Source of the DNA: Vicinamibacteraceae bacterium
GTDB taxonomy: Bacteria; Acidobacteriota; Thermoanaerobaculia; Multivoradales; Multivoraceae
Length of the DNA: 64,000 bases
Direction: 5' to 3'
Assembly: GCA_012270995.1 (NCBI GenBank)
Contig: JAAXHG010000015.1
Coordinates: forward strand, 1 to 64,000
Shown: one piece after another, positions 8,886 to 19,700 of the stretch
How the letters are laid out: every line of letters begins with the position of its first letter
How positions within the stretch are numbered: position 1 is the stretch's first letter
The notes under the pieces: model-generated
What the model saw: the letters and a program-made list of their open reading frames with translations, nothing else
The model's database searches: none
Told to the model about the DNA's origin: nothing
Program-made: the position numbers and the translations under genes

Positions 8886-11800
8886 TCTCGCTTGCCCAAG
8901 TCTGGTCGCTCGCCCGAACCGAGATGCGGACCACTCGCCGCCTGTTCCGCTTCTGGCTGTTCTCGGGCCTCGCGATCCTCACCTGCCTGCTGAGCTACGG
9001 CTACTACTGGGTCATCCACGGGCTCTTCTCGTCCGCTTCGGCCACGATCGGCTCGATCAGCCCCAAGTTCCTGCTGAGCCAGACGGCCATGTGGCAGACG
9101 ACGATTCTGGGGCTCGGCGTCGTCTTCCTCGCCTTCGATTTGCGCGCCCGCGACCGTCGCGACCGGGTCATCGAGGTGCTCGACACCCGGCCCTACTCGA
9201 ACGCCGAACTCGTGCTCGGCCGCTTCCTGGGCACCATGCTCATGGTCTGGGGAGTGGCGTTTGGCGCCATGATGCTCATCCAGACCGTCGGCCATGCGGG
9301 GTCCGCCTTCGGCTGGTACGTCGGCGAACCTGCCCTGTGGAGTTCCGTGTGGGCCTACCTCCTGCTTGAGGCACTGCCGGCGCTCGCCCTCTACTTGGCC
9401 TTCGTGCAAGTGGTCTCCCTGGCCAGCAACAACCGATTGATCGCCGCCCTGGCAGGCATCGTGCTCGCGGCGGGCAGCACGTTCCTGACCTTTCGGCTCC
9501 CGGTCTACCTCCTGCCGCCGCTCGCCCTGAACGGGGGCTTCATCAGCAACATCTCGGAGGTGGCGCCCCAGATCTGGACCGGCTTCAACTTCGTGAACCG
9601 GGGCAGCTTCGCCCTGCTCGCGGTGGGCCTGCTGGCCATCGCGGTCGCCGTCCACCCGCGTCTCGACGACGCGAAGCGCCGCCTCTGGGGGATAGCCGGA
9701 GGCGCGGGCCTAGCGGCCGGCGCCGTCCTCATCGTCACGGCGATCACGTGGAGCGGCAACCAGATCGCCGAGAGGGACGCTTGGCGGGCCGCACACGAGG
9801 AACGCCGGGCCGAAGAGGTGGTCGACCTTCGGACGATCCGCGGCTCGGTCGACATCGAACGGGGCGGGCGGCTTGCCCTCGACCTCGAAGTCCACTTCCT
9901 GCCCGCGACCGGTTCCGGGGCCCTGTTCAGTCTGAATCCAGGCCTCCGGGTGGAGGGCGTCTGGGACGCTGGCGGTGAAGCGCTCACCTTCAGCCATGAC
10001 AAGGGTCTGCTCGACATCGCCCTCGGCTCGACGCCTCCGGCCGGCCAGGTCACAGGTGTGCGAGTGCGCGCCCGCGGGCGGCCCGACCTCCGATTCGCCT
10101 ACCTGGATTCGGCGATCGACTACATCACCGGCGAGTGGCAGGACGCGCAGATCGTCATGCTCGGCAACCTGAACGGATCCGTCGCACGCAACCACGTCGC
10201 GCTCCCCGCCTCTCTCGCTTGGCTCCCGCGTCCGGGCGTGTCCGTCGACGCCGATGACCCGCGGCGGCGCTCGCGGGACTTCTTCGAGCTCGACCTCGAC
10301 GTCGGAACCCCCTCCGGCTGGACGGTCGCGGGACCGGGCATGGCCGAGTCCACGGGCGAGGGCCGGCGATTCGCGCCCGCCGGTCCGGTGCCGGAGGTCA
10401 TGCTGGTCGCCGGCGAATTCGACCGCCGGACGACACGGGTCGGAGGAGTCGAAGTCGAGGTGCTGTTCCACCCGAGCCACCTGCGCAACCTGGACTTCTT
10501 CGCCGACGCGCGGGCCGAGATCGAGCAGGTCGCCGCCGAGCGCTTCGCCACCGCCCGCGAGCTGGGAATGCCCTACCCCTACCGGCAGTTCAGCCTGGTC
10601 GAGGTGCCCTGGACGCTCCGTTCCTACGGCGGCGGATGGAGGATGGACACCGAGCGCGCGCCGCCCGGCATGCTGCTGATCAGCGAGAGCAGCCTGCCCA
10701 CCGCCCGCTTCGAATTCCGGTTCCGCAATCCGGAGCGGTTCGAGGACGAAGAGGGCGGGTTGCCTCGGGCGAAGGCGAACGGGCTGCAGCAGTTCTTCCG
10801 TCTCGACTACTCCGGCGGCAACCTGGAGGCCGGCGGCATCCGCAACGTCTTCCTGTACCAGACCGGCGCCCGAGGCCCGGAGGCCCTGGCGCTGGAAGCG
10901 CTATGCCACCACCTCGTGAACCAGTTGGTGAACGGCGGCGAGTCGTACTTCTCCGCTCACCTGTTCGACCGCGAGTTCGGCTGGACGATGGCGAACGTGA
11001 TGCAGGGAGGGTTCACCGGCCAGTTCGCGGCCGGCGGCGGCTCGGCCGCCAGCGGCATCGTCAAGGCCCTCACGGACCGGCCCGGCGTCTGGGACGCGGT
11101 GCTTCGCAGCTCTCTTACCGACATGGACGTGGAGGAAAACCCGAAGCAAGCCGTGAACGCGCTCTATCTCAAGACTTCCGCCCTGGCCTCGGCGCTGCTC
11201 GACGGCGCCGGGCGGGAACGCACCGCCGCCATGATCGCCAACCTGCTGCGCGATCATCGGGGTTCGACCTTCGCCGCGGCCGACCTGTACGGCGCCGCCG
11301 AAGAGGCGGGCGTGGATCTGGCCGGCCTCGTCGGCGACTTCCTGCACCGGACGGACCTGCCGGGTTTCCTCGTTTCTCCGGCGCGACTGGAGCGCCTGCC
11401 GGACGACGACCAGGGCGAACCGCAATACCAGACCCGGCTGTTCGTCCGCAACGGCGAGGCGGCGCCCGGCCTGTTCCGGCTCCGCTACGCCGTGCGCGCC
11501 CCCGGCGGCGCGCGCTGGGACTCGAGCGAGCCGGTCCTCATCCCCGGACACACCAGCGTCGAGTTCGGACTCGTCACCTCCCGACCGCCGGGGACGATGC
11601 TCGCGTCTCCGTACCTGTCCCTGAACCGACGTGAGTTCTCCATCGAGTTGCCGCGGCTCGACAACGAGACGATCTCGGGCAACGAACCGCTTCGAGGCGT
11701 CCGACCGGCCGACTGGACGCCGGCGTTCCTCGATGGCGGCGCCGGCACGATCGTGGTCGATGACCTGGATCCCGGCTTCTCGGTCGAAGCGGACGAAGCC

Positions 11801-12415
11801 GAGGCGGACGGCATGCGACTCCAGGGAGGTCTCGCCGGCATCTTCGCGCCCGTGCTCGAAACCGACCAGGGGCTGCCCGTCTACTCGATCTTCGGCGGCA
11901 CTCCGGCTGACTGGTCCCGGTACGAACAGCCTTCGAGCTGGGGCCGCTACCGCCGCACGACCGCGCTCATCGCGAAGGGCGACGGGAGCCGCCGCGCCAC
12001 CTACGCCGCCGAACTGCCCGAAGCCGGCCGCTGGCGGGTGGAGCTGCACGTGCCCTCCCTTTCGGCCGTGCCGGGAGGCGGCCAGGTGAGGCGAGAAGTG
12101 CGGATCGGAAACGACGGCGATCGCCCGCGCGACGCCGGGGACGGCGTGCAGGTAAACGTGAGTTTCGGCCTGAACCTCGGCGCCTATGACCTGGAACTCA
12201 GAAACGGCGGCAGCTCGCGACCCATCGACTTCGACGCCCAGGGAGCGGGCATCGGCTGGGCCGTGCTGGGCGACTTCGATCTCGCCCCGGGGACGGTGGA
12301 ACTCGAACTGAGCAACGACACGACCGGCAACGTCGTGGCCGCGGACGCGGTGCGCTTCGTGCGCCTCGACAACGGCGTCGGCGCCGACACGACCGGCGGC
12401 GGCGGGGCGCCGTGA
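8882..12415 (+). CDS. ABC-2-type permease fused to degenerate M1-peptidase-like and golvesin-like domains
   Basis: 1,177 residues. Residues 1-300 hold about six or seven membrane helices of an ABC-2 permease, including an RDRRDRVIEVLDTRP coupling-type stretch. Residues about 310-850 look like the M1-aminopeptidase-type periplasmic domain found on such permeases (PYPYRQFSLVEVPW near 563). The zinc motif HExxH is absent: the matching spot near 673 reads CHHLVNQL, so catalysis is unlikely. The C-terminus from about 1018 (WGRYRRTTALIAKGDG to NVVAADAVRFVRLD) resembles the golvesin-type beta domain. It is coupled by GTGA overlaps to the ATPase before and the adaptor after. Likely role: membrane half of an ABC exporter or an envelope-remodelling complex. 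The substrate is unknown. Confidence 0.82.
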   Translation: MISLAQVWSLARTEMRTTRRLFRFWLFSGLAILTCLLSYGYYWVIHGLFSSASATIGSISPKFLLSQTAMWQTTILGLGVVFLAFDLRARDRRDRVIEVLDTRPYSNAELVLGRFLGTMLMVWGVAFGAMMLIQTVGHAGSAFGWYVGEPALWSSVWAYLLLEALPALALYLAFVQVVSLASNNRLIAALAGIVLAAGSTFLTFRLPVYLLPPLALNGGFISNISEVAPQIWTGFNFVNRGSFALLAVGLLAIAVAVHPRLDDAKRRLWGIAGGAGLAAGAVLIVTAITWSGNQIAERDAWRAAHEERRAEEVVDLRTIRGSVDIERGGRLALDLEVHFLPATGSGALFSLNPGLRVEGVWDAGGEALTFSHDKGLLDIALGSTPPAGQVTGVRVRARGRPDLRFAYLDSAIDYITGEWQDAQIVMLGNLNGSVARNHVALPASLAWLPRPGVSVDADDPRRRSRDFFELDLDVGTPSGWTVAGPGMAESTGEGRRFAPAGPVPEVMLVAGEFDRRTTRVGGVEVEVLFHPSHLRNLDFFADARAEIEQVAAERFATARELGMPYPYRQFSLVEVPWTLRSYGGGWRMDTERAPPGMLLISESSLPTARFEFRFRNPERFEDEEGGLPRAKANGLQQFFRLDYSGGNLEAGGIRNVFLYQTGARGPEALALEALCHHLVNQLVNGGESYFSAHLFDREFGWTMANVMQGGFTGQFAAGGGSAASGIVKALTDRPGVWDAVLRSSLTDMDVEENPKQAVNALYLKTSALASALLDGAGRERTAAMIANLLRDHRGSTFAAADLYGAAEEAGVDLAGLVGDFLHRTDLPGFLVSPARLERLPDDDQGEPQYQTRLFVRNGEAAPGLFRLRYAVRAPGGARWDSSEPVLIPGHTSVEFGLVTSRPPGTMLASPYLSLNRREFSIELPRLDNETISGNEPLRGVRPADWTPAFLDGGAGTIVVDDLDPGFSVEADEAEADGMRLQGGLAGIFAPVLETDQGLPVYSIFGGTPADWSRYEQPSSWGRYRRTTALIAKGDGSRRATYAAELPEAGRWRVELHVPSLSAVPGGGQVRREVRIGNDGDRPRDAGDGVQVNVSFGLNLGAYDLELRNGGSSRPIDFDAQGAGIGWAVLGDFDLAPGTVELELSNDTTGNVVAADAVRFVRLDNGVGADTTGGGGAP

Positions 12416-13485
12416 GCGCGCGGCAACGGCTGGCCGCCGCGGCCGCCGCTTGCGTCCTGGTCCTGGGTTGCGACGCGGCCGGCACCACGGACACCGTCGA
12501 CTTCCTGGTGCCGGTGAGCGCCGGCGAAGTCCGAACCGGCAACGTCGAAGACCTGATCGTCGCCACCGGCACACTGCGCGCCGCGGAGAGCATCGTGCTC
12601 CAGGTCGAGACGCCAGGCCGGCTCCAGATCGGGCGGAACAAGGACGGCGCTCGGCTTGCCGAGGGTGATCGCGTGGTCCCGGACCAGATGATCGCCGAAG
12701 TCACCGGCGAGGACGCGCGACTCGCGGCCCGGGTCGAGGCGACGCACCAGGCCTACCAGGGCGCACTCGCCGAGCGCGACGCCCGCGCCCGGCTGTTCGA
12801 GCAGGAACTGATCGCCGCCGAAGAGCTGCGCCGGGCCGAGACCGCGCTCGAGGACGCCAAGGCGACCTGGGAGCAGAGCCTGCTGACCGAGGACCGCGCC
12901 CGGATGCTCACGCCCATCGGCGGCGTGTTGATGGAATTGGCCCGCGACACGAGCGGGATGCCGATCGCGGACGGGCAGCTCGTCTACCAGGGCTTCCAAG
13001 TCGCGAGGATTGCTCCCGTCGACTCCCTGGTCGCCGACATCGACCTTGTCGGTCCCGAGCTGGCGCGCGTGCACCCGGGTCAGAAGGGGCGGCTCCGCCA
13101 CTTCGCCTGGGAAGACATCGCCTTCGAAGGCGCGGTCGTCCGCCTGTCACCCGAAGTCGATCCGACGACCCACACCTTCCGCGCTGAAGTGGCGATCAAC
13201 AATCCAGGCGGCCTCCTGCGGCCCGGCATGTTCGTCGAGGTGACCCTGGTCGTGGAACAGCGGAACGCCGTCCCGGTCATCCCCCGAGAGGCGGTCACCG
13301 AGCGTGGCGGCCGCCGGGTCGTGTTCGTCCTCGACGGCCAGCGCGCGGTCAGGCGCGAGGTCATTCTCGGTCTAGGCGACGACGAGATCGCGGAAGTCCG
13401 CCAGGGGCTCGAGATCGGCGAGCGGATCGTCGTGCGCGGACTCGAGACGCTGACCGACGGCACGCGCGTCCGGGTCTCCGGGTAA
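12412..13485 (+). CDS. periplasmic adaptor (membrane fusion protein) of RND/ABC efflux, lipoprotein
   Basis: 357 residues with a lipobox (LVLGC) near residue 20, so probably anchored to the inner membrane by lipid. It has the HlyD/AcrA order: lipoyl half, a helical hairpin (ARVEATHQAYQGALAERDAR through EELRRAETALEDAK), the returning lipoyl half, a beta-barrel with RLSPEVDPTTHTFRAEVAI, and a membrane-proximal end with VIPREAVTERGGRRVVFVL. It overlaps the permease stop (GTGA) and is followed 25 bases later by the RND pump. It should bridge the inner-membrane pumps of this operon to an outer-membrane channel; no TolC-like gene is visible in the window, so the channel must be elsewhere. Confidence 0.9.
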   Translation: MSARQRLAAAAAACVLVLGCDAAGTTDTVDFLVPVSAGEVRTGNVEDLIVATGTLRAAESIVLQVETPGRLQIGRNKDGARLAEGDRVVPDQMIAEVTGEDARLAARVEATHQAYQGALAERDARARLFEQELIAAEELRRAETALEDAKATWEQSLLTEDRARMLTPIGGVLMELARDTSGMPIADGQLVYQGFQVARIAPVDSLVADIDLVGPELARVHPGQKGRLRHFAWEDIAFEGAVVRLSPEVDPTTHTFRAEVAINNPGGLLRPGMFVEVTLVVEQRNAVPVIPREAVTERGGRRVVFVLDGQRAVRREVILGLGDDEIAEVRQGLEIGERIVVRGLETLTDGTRVRVSG

Positions 13486-13509
13486 CCCCCACCAGGAGGT
13501 CGGGCAACC

Positions 13510-16500
13510 GTGATCGCTGCTCCGGTTCAAGGTTCCGGCCCCGCACGACTCGCAGCCCGCCGCCCCGTCGCCGTCACGGTCACCGCCCTGGCGTTCGCCC
13601 TCGTGGGCTGGATGTCATGGCGCGAGCTGCCGATCGACCTCCTCCCCGACCTGCGTTCGCCGACGATCGTGGTCGCGGTGCGCTCCGGCGACCGGCCGCC
13701 GACCGAGATGGAACGGCTCTACGGCGAACAGCTCGAGCAGCGCCTGTTCACCGTGCGCGGCATCAGGGAGGTCCAGCAGGTCGCCCGGACCGGCCGGCTG
13801 ATCGCCACGGTGCGTTTCGACTGGGAAGCCGACATGGACCTGGCGCTGATCGAGGTCCAGAAGGCGATCAATCCGGTCGCGGCCGACCCGGAAGTCGACG
13901 AGGTCCTGGTCCGCCAGCTCGACCCGAGGCAGTCGCCGGTCATGACCCTGGGGCTGGCCTCCGAGCCGGGAGGCCCCGATCTCGCCGAACTCCGCCGTCT
14001 GGCGCGACGCCAGGTGGCGCCGGCCATGGAGCAGCTCGCCGACGTCGCCGAGGTGCGCGTTCTGGGCGGGCGCGAGCTGGAGGTACGCGTGCGAGTCGAC
14101 CGCTACCGCCTCCAGGCGTTCGGGGTCACGCTGAGCCAACTGGAGCAACGCCTGGTGGCCGAGAACGTCGATATCGACGCCGGCACCCTGGAGGATCGCG
14201 GCCAGGTGTTCCTGGTCCGCGGCATCTCCCGTTTCCGCAACCCCAGGGACGTGGAGCGGGTCGTCATCCGCTACCGCACCCAGGCGGGGACAGGCGGCGA
14301 CCAGGTCCGGCAACCGATCCGCGTCTCCGACGTCGCCGAAGTCGAAGTCGTCCACGGGGAGATCGACCACCTGGTGCGAGTCGACGGCCAGGAAGGCGTC
14401 GGCCTCCAGGTGTTCAAGGAGGCAGGCGCGAACACGGTCGAGGTCTCGCGCACGGTGCGCGCGGCGCTCGAGAACCTGGCACTCGACCTGCCCCGCGTCC
14501 AGGTGTCGATGGTCAACGACGACGCGGCACTGGTCGAGGACGCGATGGCCGACCTGCAGAACGCCGCCCTGGTCGGTATCGCGTTGGCCGTGGTCGTCCT
14601 GGCCCTGTTCCTTCGCTCTCTCGGTCCGACCGTCGTCGTCGCTTCCGCCGTGCCCGTCTCCCTCTTCGTCGCCCTGTTCGCGATGCGCCTCTGGGACCAT
14701 TCGCTCAACATCATCACCCTGGCCGGTCTCGCGCTCGGCGCCGGCATGCTCGTGGACAACGCGATCGTCGTCGTCGAGAGCATCCACCGGCGTCACCGCC
14801 CCGGGGCTTCGGCGACCGACAGCTCCGCCCGCGGCGCCGGCGAAGTCGCCGGGGCGATCGCCGCGTCGACGCTGACGACCTGCGTCGTCTTCCTGCCCGT
14901 CCTCTTCGTGCAGGGGCTGGCCGCGCGGCTGATCGAGGGCATCGCCTTCACCGTCACCGCCTCGCTGGCCGCGTCGCTCGCGGTCGCGATGATGCTGATT
15001 CCCGCCCTGTCGCGCTGGTTCCTGCCGCGGAGCAGGCCGGAGGCCGGAATCGCAGAAGCAGCAGGCGCTACCAACGACGTCCCGGCGGACGATCCGGACG
15101 ACGGCGAGGCGCGTCCCCTCGGCTGGGCCTTCGGCGCGCTGGAACGATTCGTGCTGTTCCTCCTCCGCCTGCGCTGGCTCGTCGTCGCCGCCGCCGTGCT
15201 TGCCGCCGCGGCCGCCGTGAACGTCCTTGTCGGCCTGGGCAGCGAACTCCTTCCGCCGGCCGACCCCCGGCAGTTCTCGGTGCGCATGGTCGGGCCGCCG
15301 GGCCAACGCGTCGAAGCGACCGCGGCCGCGGTCTCCACACTCGAAGAAGCGGTCCGTCAGGCCGCCGGCGAGCACCTCGAGGCGATCCAGGCCGAGGTCG
15401 GGCGGCTGCCGGAGGACGACCGGCTGGTCACCACCGAACTGACCGAGGAGAACACCGCCCGGCTCCTGGTCCGCCTGTCGGCCGAGGGCCCCACCGGCAG
15501 CCAGCTCGTCGGCGCGCTGTCGCCGAACTTCACGGAGATCCCCGATACCGAGATCGAATGGGAGGTCGGGACGTCGGCGCTGGCCGAGGCTCTCGGCTCG
15601 TCCGGGCCACCGATCGCGGTCGAGATCGCCGGCCAGTCGCTGGCCGACCTGCGCGCCGCGGCGTCCAGCCTCCGCGACGCCCTGGCCACCCGCGGGGAAC
15701 TCTGGAACGTGCGCTCGTCCTTCGAGGGCGGCCCTCCCGAACTGCGGATCGAACTCGACCGGGCGATGGCCGACGGCCTGGGCGTCGATCTCGAGACGAT
15801 CGCCCGCGTACTCCAGTCCGCGCTCGACGGCCGCAGGGTCACGCTGCTGTCGGTCGGCGACGAGGAGCGCCACGTCGTCCTCTCCCTGCCCCAACCCCGG
15901 CCCGAGGAACTCGCCGGACTGCGCTTCACCAGCGCCGCCGGCGCCGATCTCGTCCTCGGACAGGTCGCGCGCTTCGTGCCGACGGAGGGGGCACGCGAGG
16001 TCTTCCGCCGCGACCAGCGCCGCGTGGCTCAGGTGACGGCGCGGATCGCGGAAGGCAGCGACTATCCGCGGGCCATCGCCGCGGCGAACGACGCGATCTC
16101 GACGACCGATCTTCCCCCCGGTCTGATCGTTCGCCTCGCCGGCGAAGAGGAGGAACGGCAGCGCGCCACGTCCGAACTGCGGCTCGCGGGCATCCTGGCG
16201 ATCGTTCTCGTCCTGATGGTGCTGGCCGGGACGTTCGAGTCCCTCCTGCAACCCCTCACCGTGCTGTTTTCGATCCCCCTGGCCCTGCTCGGCGTCGCCT
16301 GCACGCTGGGTCCCATGGGCAGGCCGGTCGGCGTGATGGCGCTGCTCGGGCTGATCGTGCTCGCGGGTGTCGCGGTGAACGACGCCGTCCTGCTGATTGC
16401 CACGGCGCGACGGCTGATGGCCGCCGGCCTCGAGCGGCGAGCCGCCCTGGCCCGGGCCGCCGCGATCCGGCTGCGGCCGATCCTGATGACGACCCTCACC

Positions 16501-16692
16501 ACGGTGCTCGTTCTGCTGCCGCTCGCCGTCGGCGCCGGCGAGGCAGCCGAATTGCGAAGCCCGATGGCCTACACGATCATAGGCGGCATCGTCACTTCGA
16601 CTGTCGGCTCCCTGCTGGTGCTGCCCTGCCTGTACCTGATTCTCGACTCGCTGAGGGTGACCCGGCGCCGCCGGCCGACCGCGGACGCCTGA
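13510..16692 (+). CDS. RND efflux permease (HAE-type, AcrB-like)
   Basis: 1,060 residues with the classical duplicated plan: first helix near 20-40, a porter/docking loop to about 345, helices 2-6, a second half with TM7 near 565, a second loop, and TM8-12 to the end. In TM4 the proton-relay Asp is kept (MLVDNAIVV, Asp416); its neighbour is Asn, as in many RND subfamilies. The TM10 position equivalent to AcrB Lys940 reads VAVNDAVLL, so Lys is replaced by Asn. An AGGAGG site precedes the GTG. It lies between the adaptor and the RND-ABC fusion. The two RND proteins may form a mixed trimer, as known for some two-subunit RND pumps; that is inference. Confidence 0.93.
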   Translation: MIAAPVQGSGPARLAARRPVAVTVTALAFALVGWMSWRELPIDLLPDLRSPTIVVAVRSGDRPPTEMERLYGEQLEQRLFTVRGIREVQQVARTGRLIATVRFDWEADMDLALIEVQKAINPVAADPEVDEVLVRQLDPRQSPVMTLGLASEPGGPDLAELRRLARRQVAPAMEQLADVAEVRVLGGRELEVRVRVDRYRLQAFGVTLSQLEQRLVAENVDIDAGTLEDRGQVFLVRGISRFRNPRDVERVVIRYRTQAGTGGDQVRQPIRVSDVAEVEVVHGEIDHLVRVDGQEGVGLQVFKEAGANTVEVSRTVRAALENLALDLPRVQVSMVNDDAALVEDAMADLQNAALVGIALAVVVLALFLRSLGPTVVVASAVPVSLFVALFAMRLWDHSLNIITLAGLALGAGMLVDNAIVVVESIHRRHRPGASATDSSARGAGEVAGAIAASTLTTCVVFLPVLFVQGLAARLIEGIAFTVTASLAASLAVAMMLIPALSRWFLPRSRPEAGIAEAAGATNDVPADDPDDGEARPLGWAFGALERFVLFLLRLRWLVVAAAVLAAAAAVNVLVGLGSELLPPADPRQFSVRMVGPPGQRVEATAAAVSTLEEAVRQAAGEHLEAIQAEVGRLPEDDRLVTTELTEENTARLLVRLSAEGPTGSQLVGALSPNFTEIPDTEIEWEVGTSALAEALGSSGPPIAVEIAGQSLADLRAAASSLRDALATRGELWNVRSSFEGGPPELRIELDRAMADGLGVDLETIARVLQSALDGRRVTLLSVGDEERHVVLSLPQPRPEELAGLRFTSAAGADLVLGQVARFVPTEGAREVFRRDQRRVAQVTARIAEGSDYPRAIAAANDAISTTDLPPGLIVRLAGEEEERQRATSELRLAGILAIVLVLMVLAGTFESLLQPLTVLFSIPLALLGVACTLGPMGRPVGVMALLGLIVLAGVAVNDAVLLIATARRLMAAGLERRAALARAAAIRLRPILMTTLTTVLVLLPLAVGAGEAAELRSPMAYTIIGGIVTSTVGSLLVLPCLYLILDSLRVTRRRRPTADA

Positions 16693-16705
16693 ACCGCAAC
16701 ACGCC

Positions 16706-19700
16706 GTGAGAGCCGGTCTCGACACCCTCGCCATCCGCCGCCCGGTGGCGGTGACGATGTTCTTCGTGGCGCTCGTCATGCTCGGCGGATTTGCCTGGCA
16801 GCGACTGCCGGTCGAACTGATGCCAGCTCTGACGGGCGACTCGCTCCACGTCAGCTTCTTCCGCCCGGGAAGCGAACCGGAGACGATCGAGCGGGAGATC
16901 CTGATGCCGCTCGAAGCGCGGGTCCGCACCTTGCCCCGAGTGGCCGAGACCTGGGGCGAGGTGACCGGTTCCGGCGGAAGCTTCACCGTCCGCTTCGAAC
17001 GCGGCGTCGATCTGAAGGTGCGCGAACTGGAGATGCGCCGCATCGCGGCCGATCTGGCCCGAACCCAGCCGCGCGACGCCTTCCTGGACGTGCAAGCCGA
17101 CGACACGAGCGTGTTCTCGAGCTTCGCCATGATCCTGCAGGTCACCGGTTCCGACGACGCGGATGCGCTGTACGACCTGGTCGACGAGACGATCACGCCC
17201 CGGATGGCCGCCGTGCCCGGCGTCAGCCAGGCGATGCTGGGCGGCGGCGCTTCGCGTCAGTTGACCGTGTGGGTCGACCCGAATCGATGCGCCGCGCTCG
17301 GCGTGACGACCGAACAGGTAACCGCGGCGGTGCGCGGCGCGGCGGGACGTCTCCGCTACCTCGGCAGCCTGGAGGACGAGGCCGGACGAACGGCGGTGAT
17401 GCTCGACGGCCGGCCCGCCGGCCCGGTGTCGATGGGCGAAGTCCGGGTCCTCCCGGACCTTCCCGTCCTGGTCCGCCACGTCGCCGACGTCGAGATCGGC
17501 TCAGGCCGCCGGCAGATGCTGTACCGGGTCAACGGTGAGCCGTCGGTCGGCGTCATCGTGTTCCAGGAGGAAGGCGCCAACCTGGTGCGACTCGGCCGTG
17601 ATCTCAGGCGCCGGATCGCGGAACTCAACGAGGAGTTCACCCCGCTCGGCATCCGCCTGCTCATCAGCTTCGACGCCGCCGACCTGGTCGAAACGCAGAT
17701 CGACCGGCTGCGGAACCTCGGTCTCTCGGGTTTCGGGATCGCGCTCCTGGTTCTGTTCCTGTTCCTGCGCCAGTGGCGAGCGGTGGCCGTGGTCGCGGTC
17801 GCCGTGCCGGTCAGTCTGGCGGTGGCTCTTTCCTTTCTCTACGTGGCCGGCCTCTCGCTCAACCTCTTCACGCTCTTCGGGCTGGCCGTCGGCGTCGGGC
17901 TCATCGTGGACAACAGCGTGGTCGTCTTCGAGTCTGTCCAGCGGCGGCTGGAGCGCGGCAGAAATCCCGACGACGCCGCGGCCGGCGGCATTCGCCGCAC
18001 CGGCCGCGCCATCGTCGCCGCTTCCGTCACGACGGCGATCGTCTTCCTGCCGGCCGTCATCGTCGATCTGGAATCGACCCTGGTCCAGAACCTGATCGCG
18101 ATCCTGTCGCTGGCCATCCTGCTGCCCCTGTTCGGCTCCCTCCTGGTGGCGATCGGCCTGGTGCCCCTGCTGGCCCGACACCTCGCCGCGCCGGCCGCGA
18201 TCCGGCGGTTGACCAGGCTGCGTCAACGTCGCGAACGCTTCGGCGGCCTGGCGCCGCCCGACCCCACCCGGATTCTGTTCACGGGCGTGCTCGCCTCCGC
18301 CCTGCGGCGGCCGGCGAGCTGGATCACGGGGGTAGTCGCCGCGGTCGTCCTGAGCGTGATCGCCGCCCTGTTCCTCGTCGCTTCGAGCGGTTCCGGCCAG
18401 GCGCCGATCGCCGACCAGGTCCAACTCTCCGTCCGCCTGCCGGAGGGCCGCGGGAGTCTCGAGTCGGCGGTCCGCGTCTTCGAACGTCTCGAGACGATTC
18501 GGGAAGTCGAGGGCGTCGACCGGGTGGAGAGCATGATCCGGGAGGAGGGAGGATCGTTCACGGTCCACCTGGCGGATGAAGACGAGCGACCCGAGGATCT
18601 GACGGCCAGGCGCGTACGGCAACTTCTGCGACCGCCGGCCCGGCGCGCCGGCGCCGAGCTTCTGAATCCGGGTGAAGGGGACGGCCCGGGGGGACGTGGA
18701 GGCGGTGGCGGCGGCGCCCAGGAGTTGCTCGGCGGCGGCCCCTCCCGGGTCGTCCTTTCCGGCAACGACAACGAGCAGTTGACGGACCTCGCGGCCCAGG
18801 TCACCGAGAGGTTGCGGGAGATCGAGGGCGTCGCGAGCGCCTACCCGGCGGTACGCCCGGGACCCGACGAACTCCACGTCAGTCCGAATCGGCGGGCCTT
18901 CGACACGTTCGGCGTGCTCCTGGACGAAGTACTGCCGATGCTGAACCTGGCGGGCCGTGAGGGGACCAGGATCAACACCGGTTATCCGCTTGCCAGCGGG
19001 CGGGAGTTGCCGATCGTGGTACAGCGACTGGAACGTGCGCGCGACCAAGCGCAGCGAATGGACGACGGCAGTTTCAACCGCGACGTGTCGCTCAGCGGAC
19101 TGCAGCGGCTCCGCGTCTCGACCGGGGCCGGCGTGCTGCCGGTCGCCGCCCTGGCGCAGGTGCGGCAGGCGCCGCCCTCCCCGGTCATCACCCACCACAA
19201 CGGCGTCCGCGAACGGGAGGTCTTCTACACCCTGTCGCCGGACGTGCCGCGGCGGGGCCCGGCGCGCGACGCCTTCGACCGAAGTCTCGACGAGGCGATC
19301 GCCAGCATCCACCGGCCAACTGGCACGACGATCGCGCTTGATCGCTCCGGTGAGAGCACGAACTGGTTCCGCCGCATCGTGGTCCCGGTCGTTCTGCTCG
19401 TTTTCCTCGTCCTGGCGGTGACCTTCGAATCGATGACGCTGCCGATCCTCGTCCTGATCGCACTTCCCCTGGCGCTGCTCGGTTCGGTGTGGGCCTTGGT
19501 GCTCACCGGCATCGGGTTCGAGGCGATGGCTCTGCTCGGCGCGCTGGTCCTGCTCGGGTTGGCGATCAACCCGGCCGTCCTGCTCGTGGACCGAATGCAG
19601 CAGCACACGCTGGGCGCCGGCTGGAGCGCCGGCGCGGCCGCCCTCGCCGCGGTCCGCGAGCGAGCGCGCCCGGTGCTGATGACCTCGGCCACGACGGTCG

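Noticed and set aside
13615..17196. 1,193-codon open frame on the minus strand opposite the RND genes
   Set aside because: High-GC shadow frame; His/Gln/Arg-rich without domains, fully opposite two RND genes with clear motifs.
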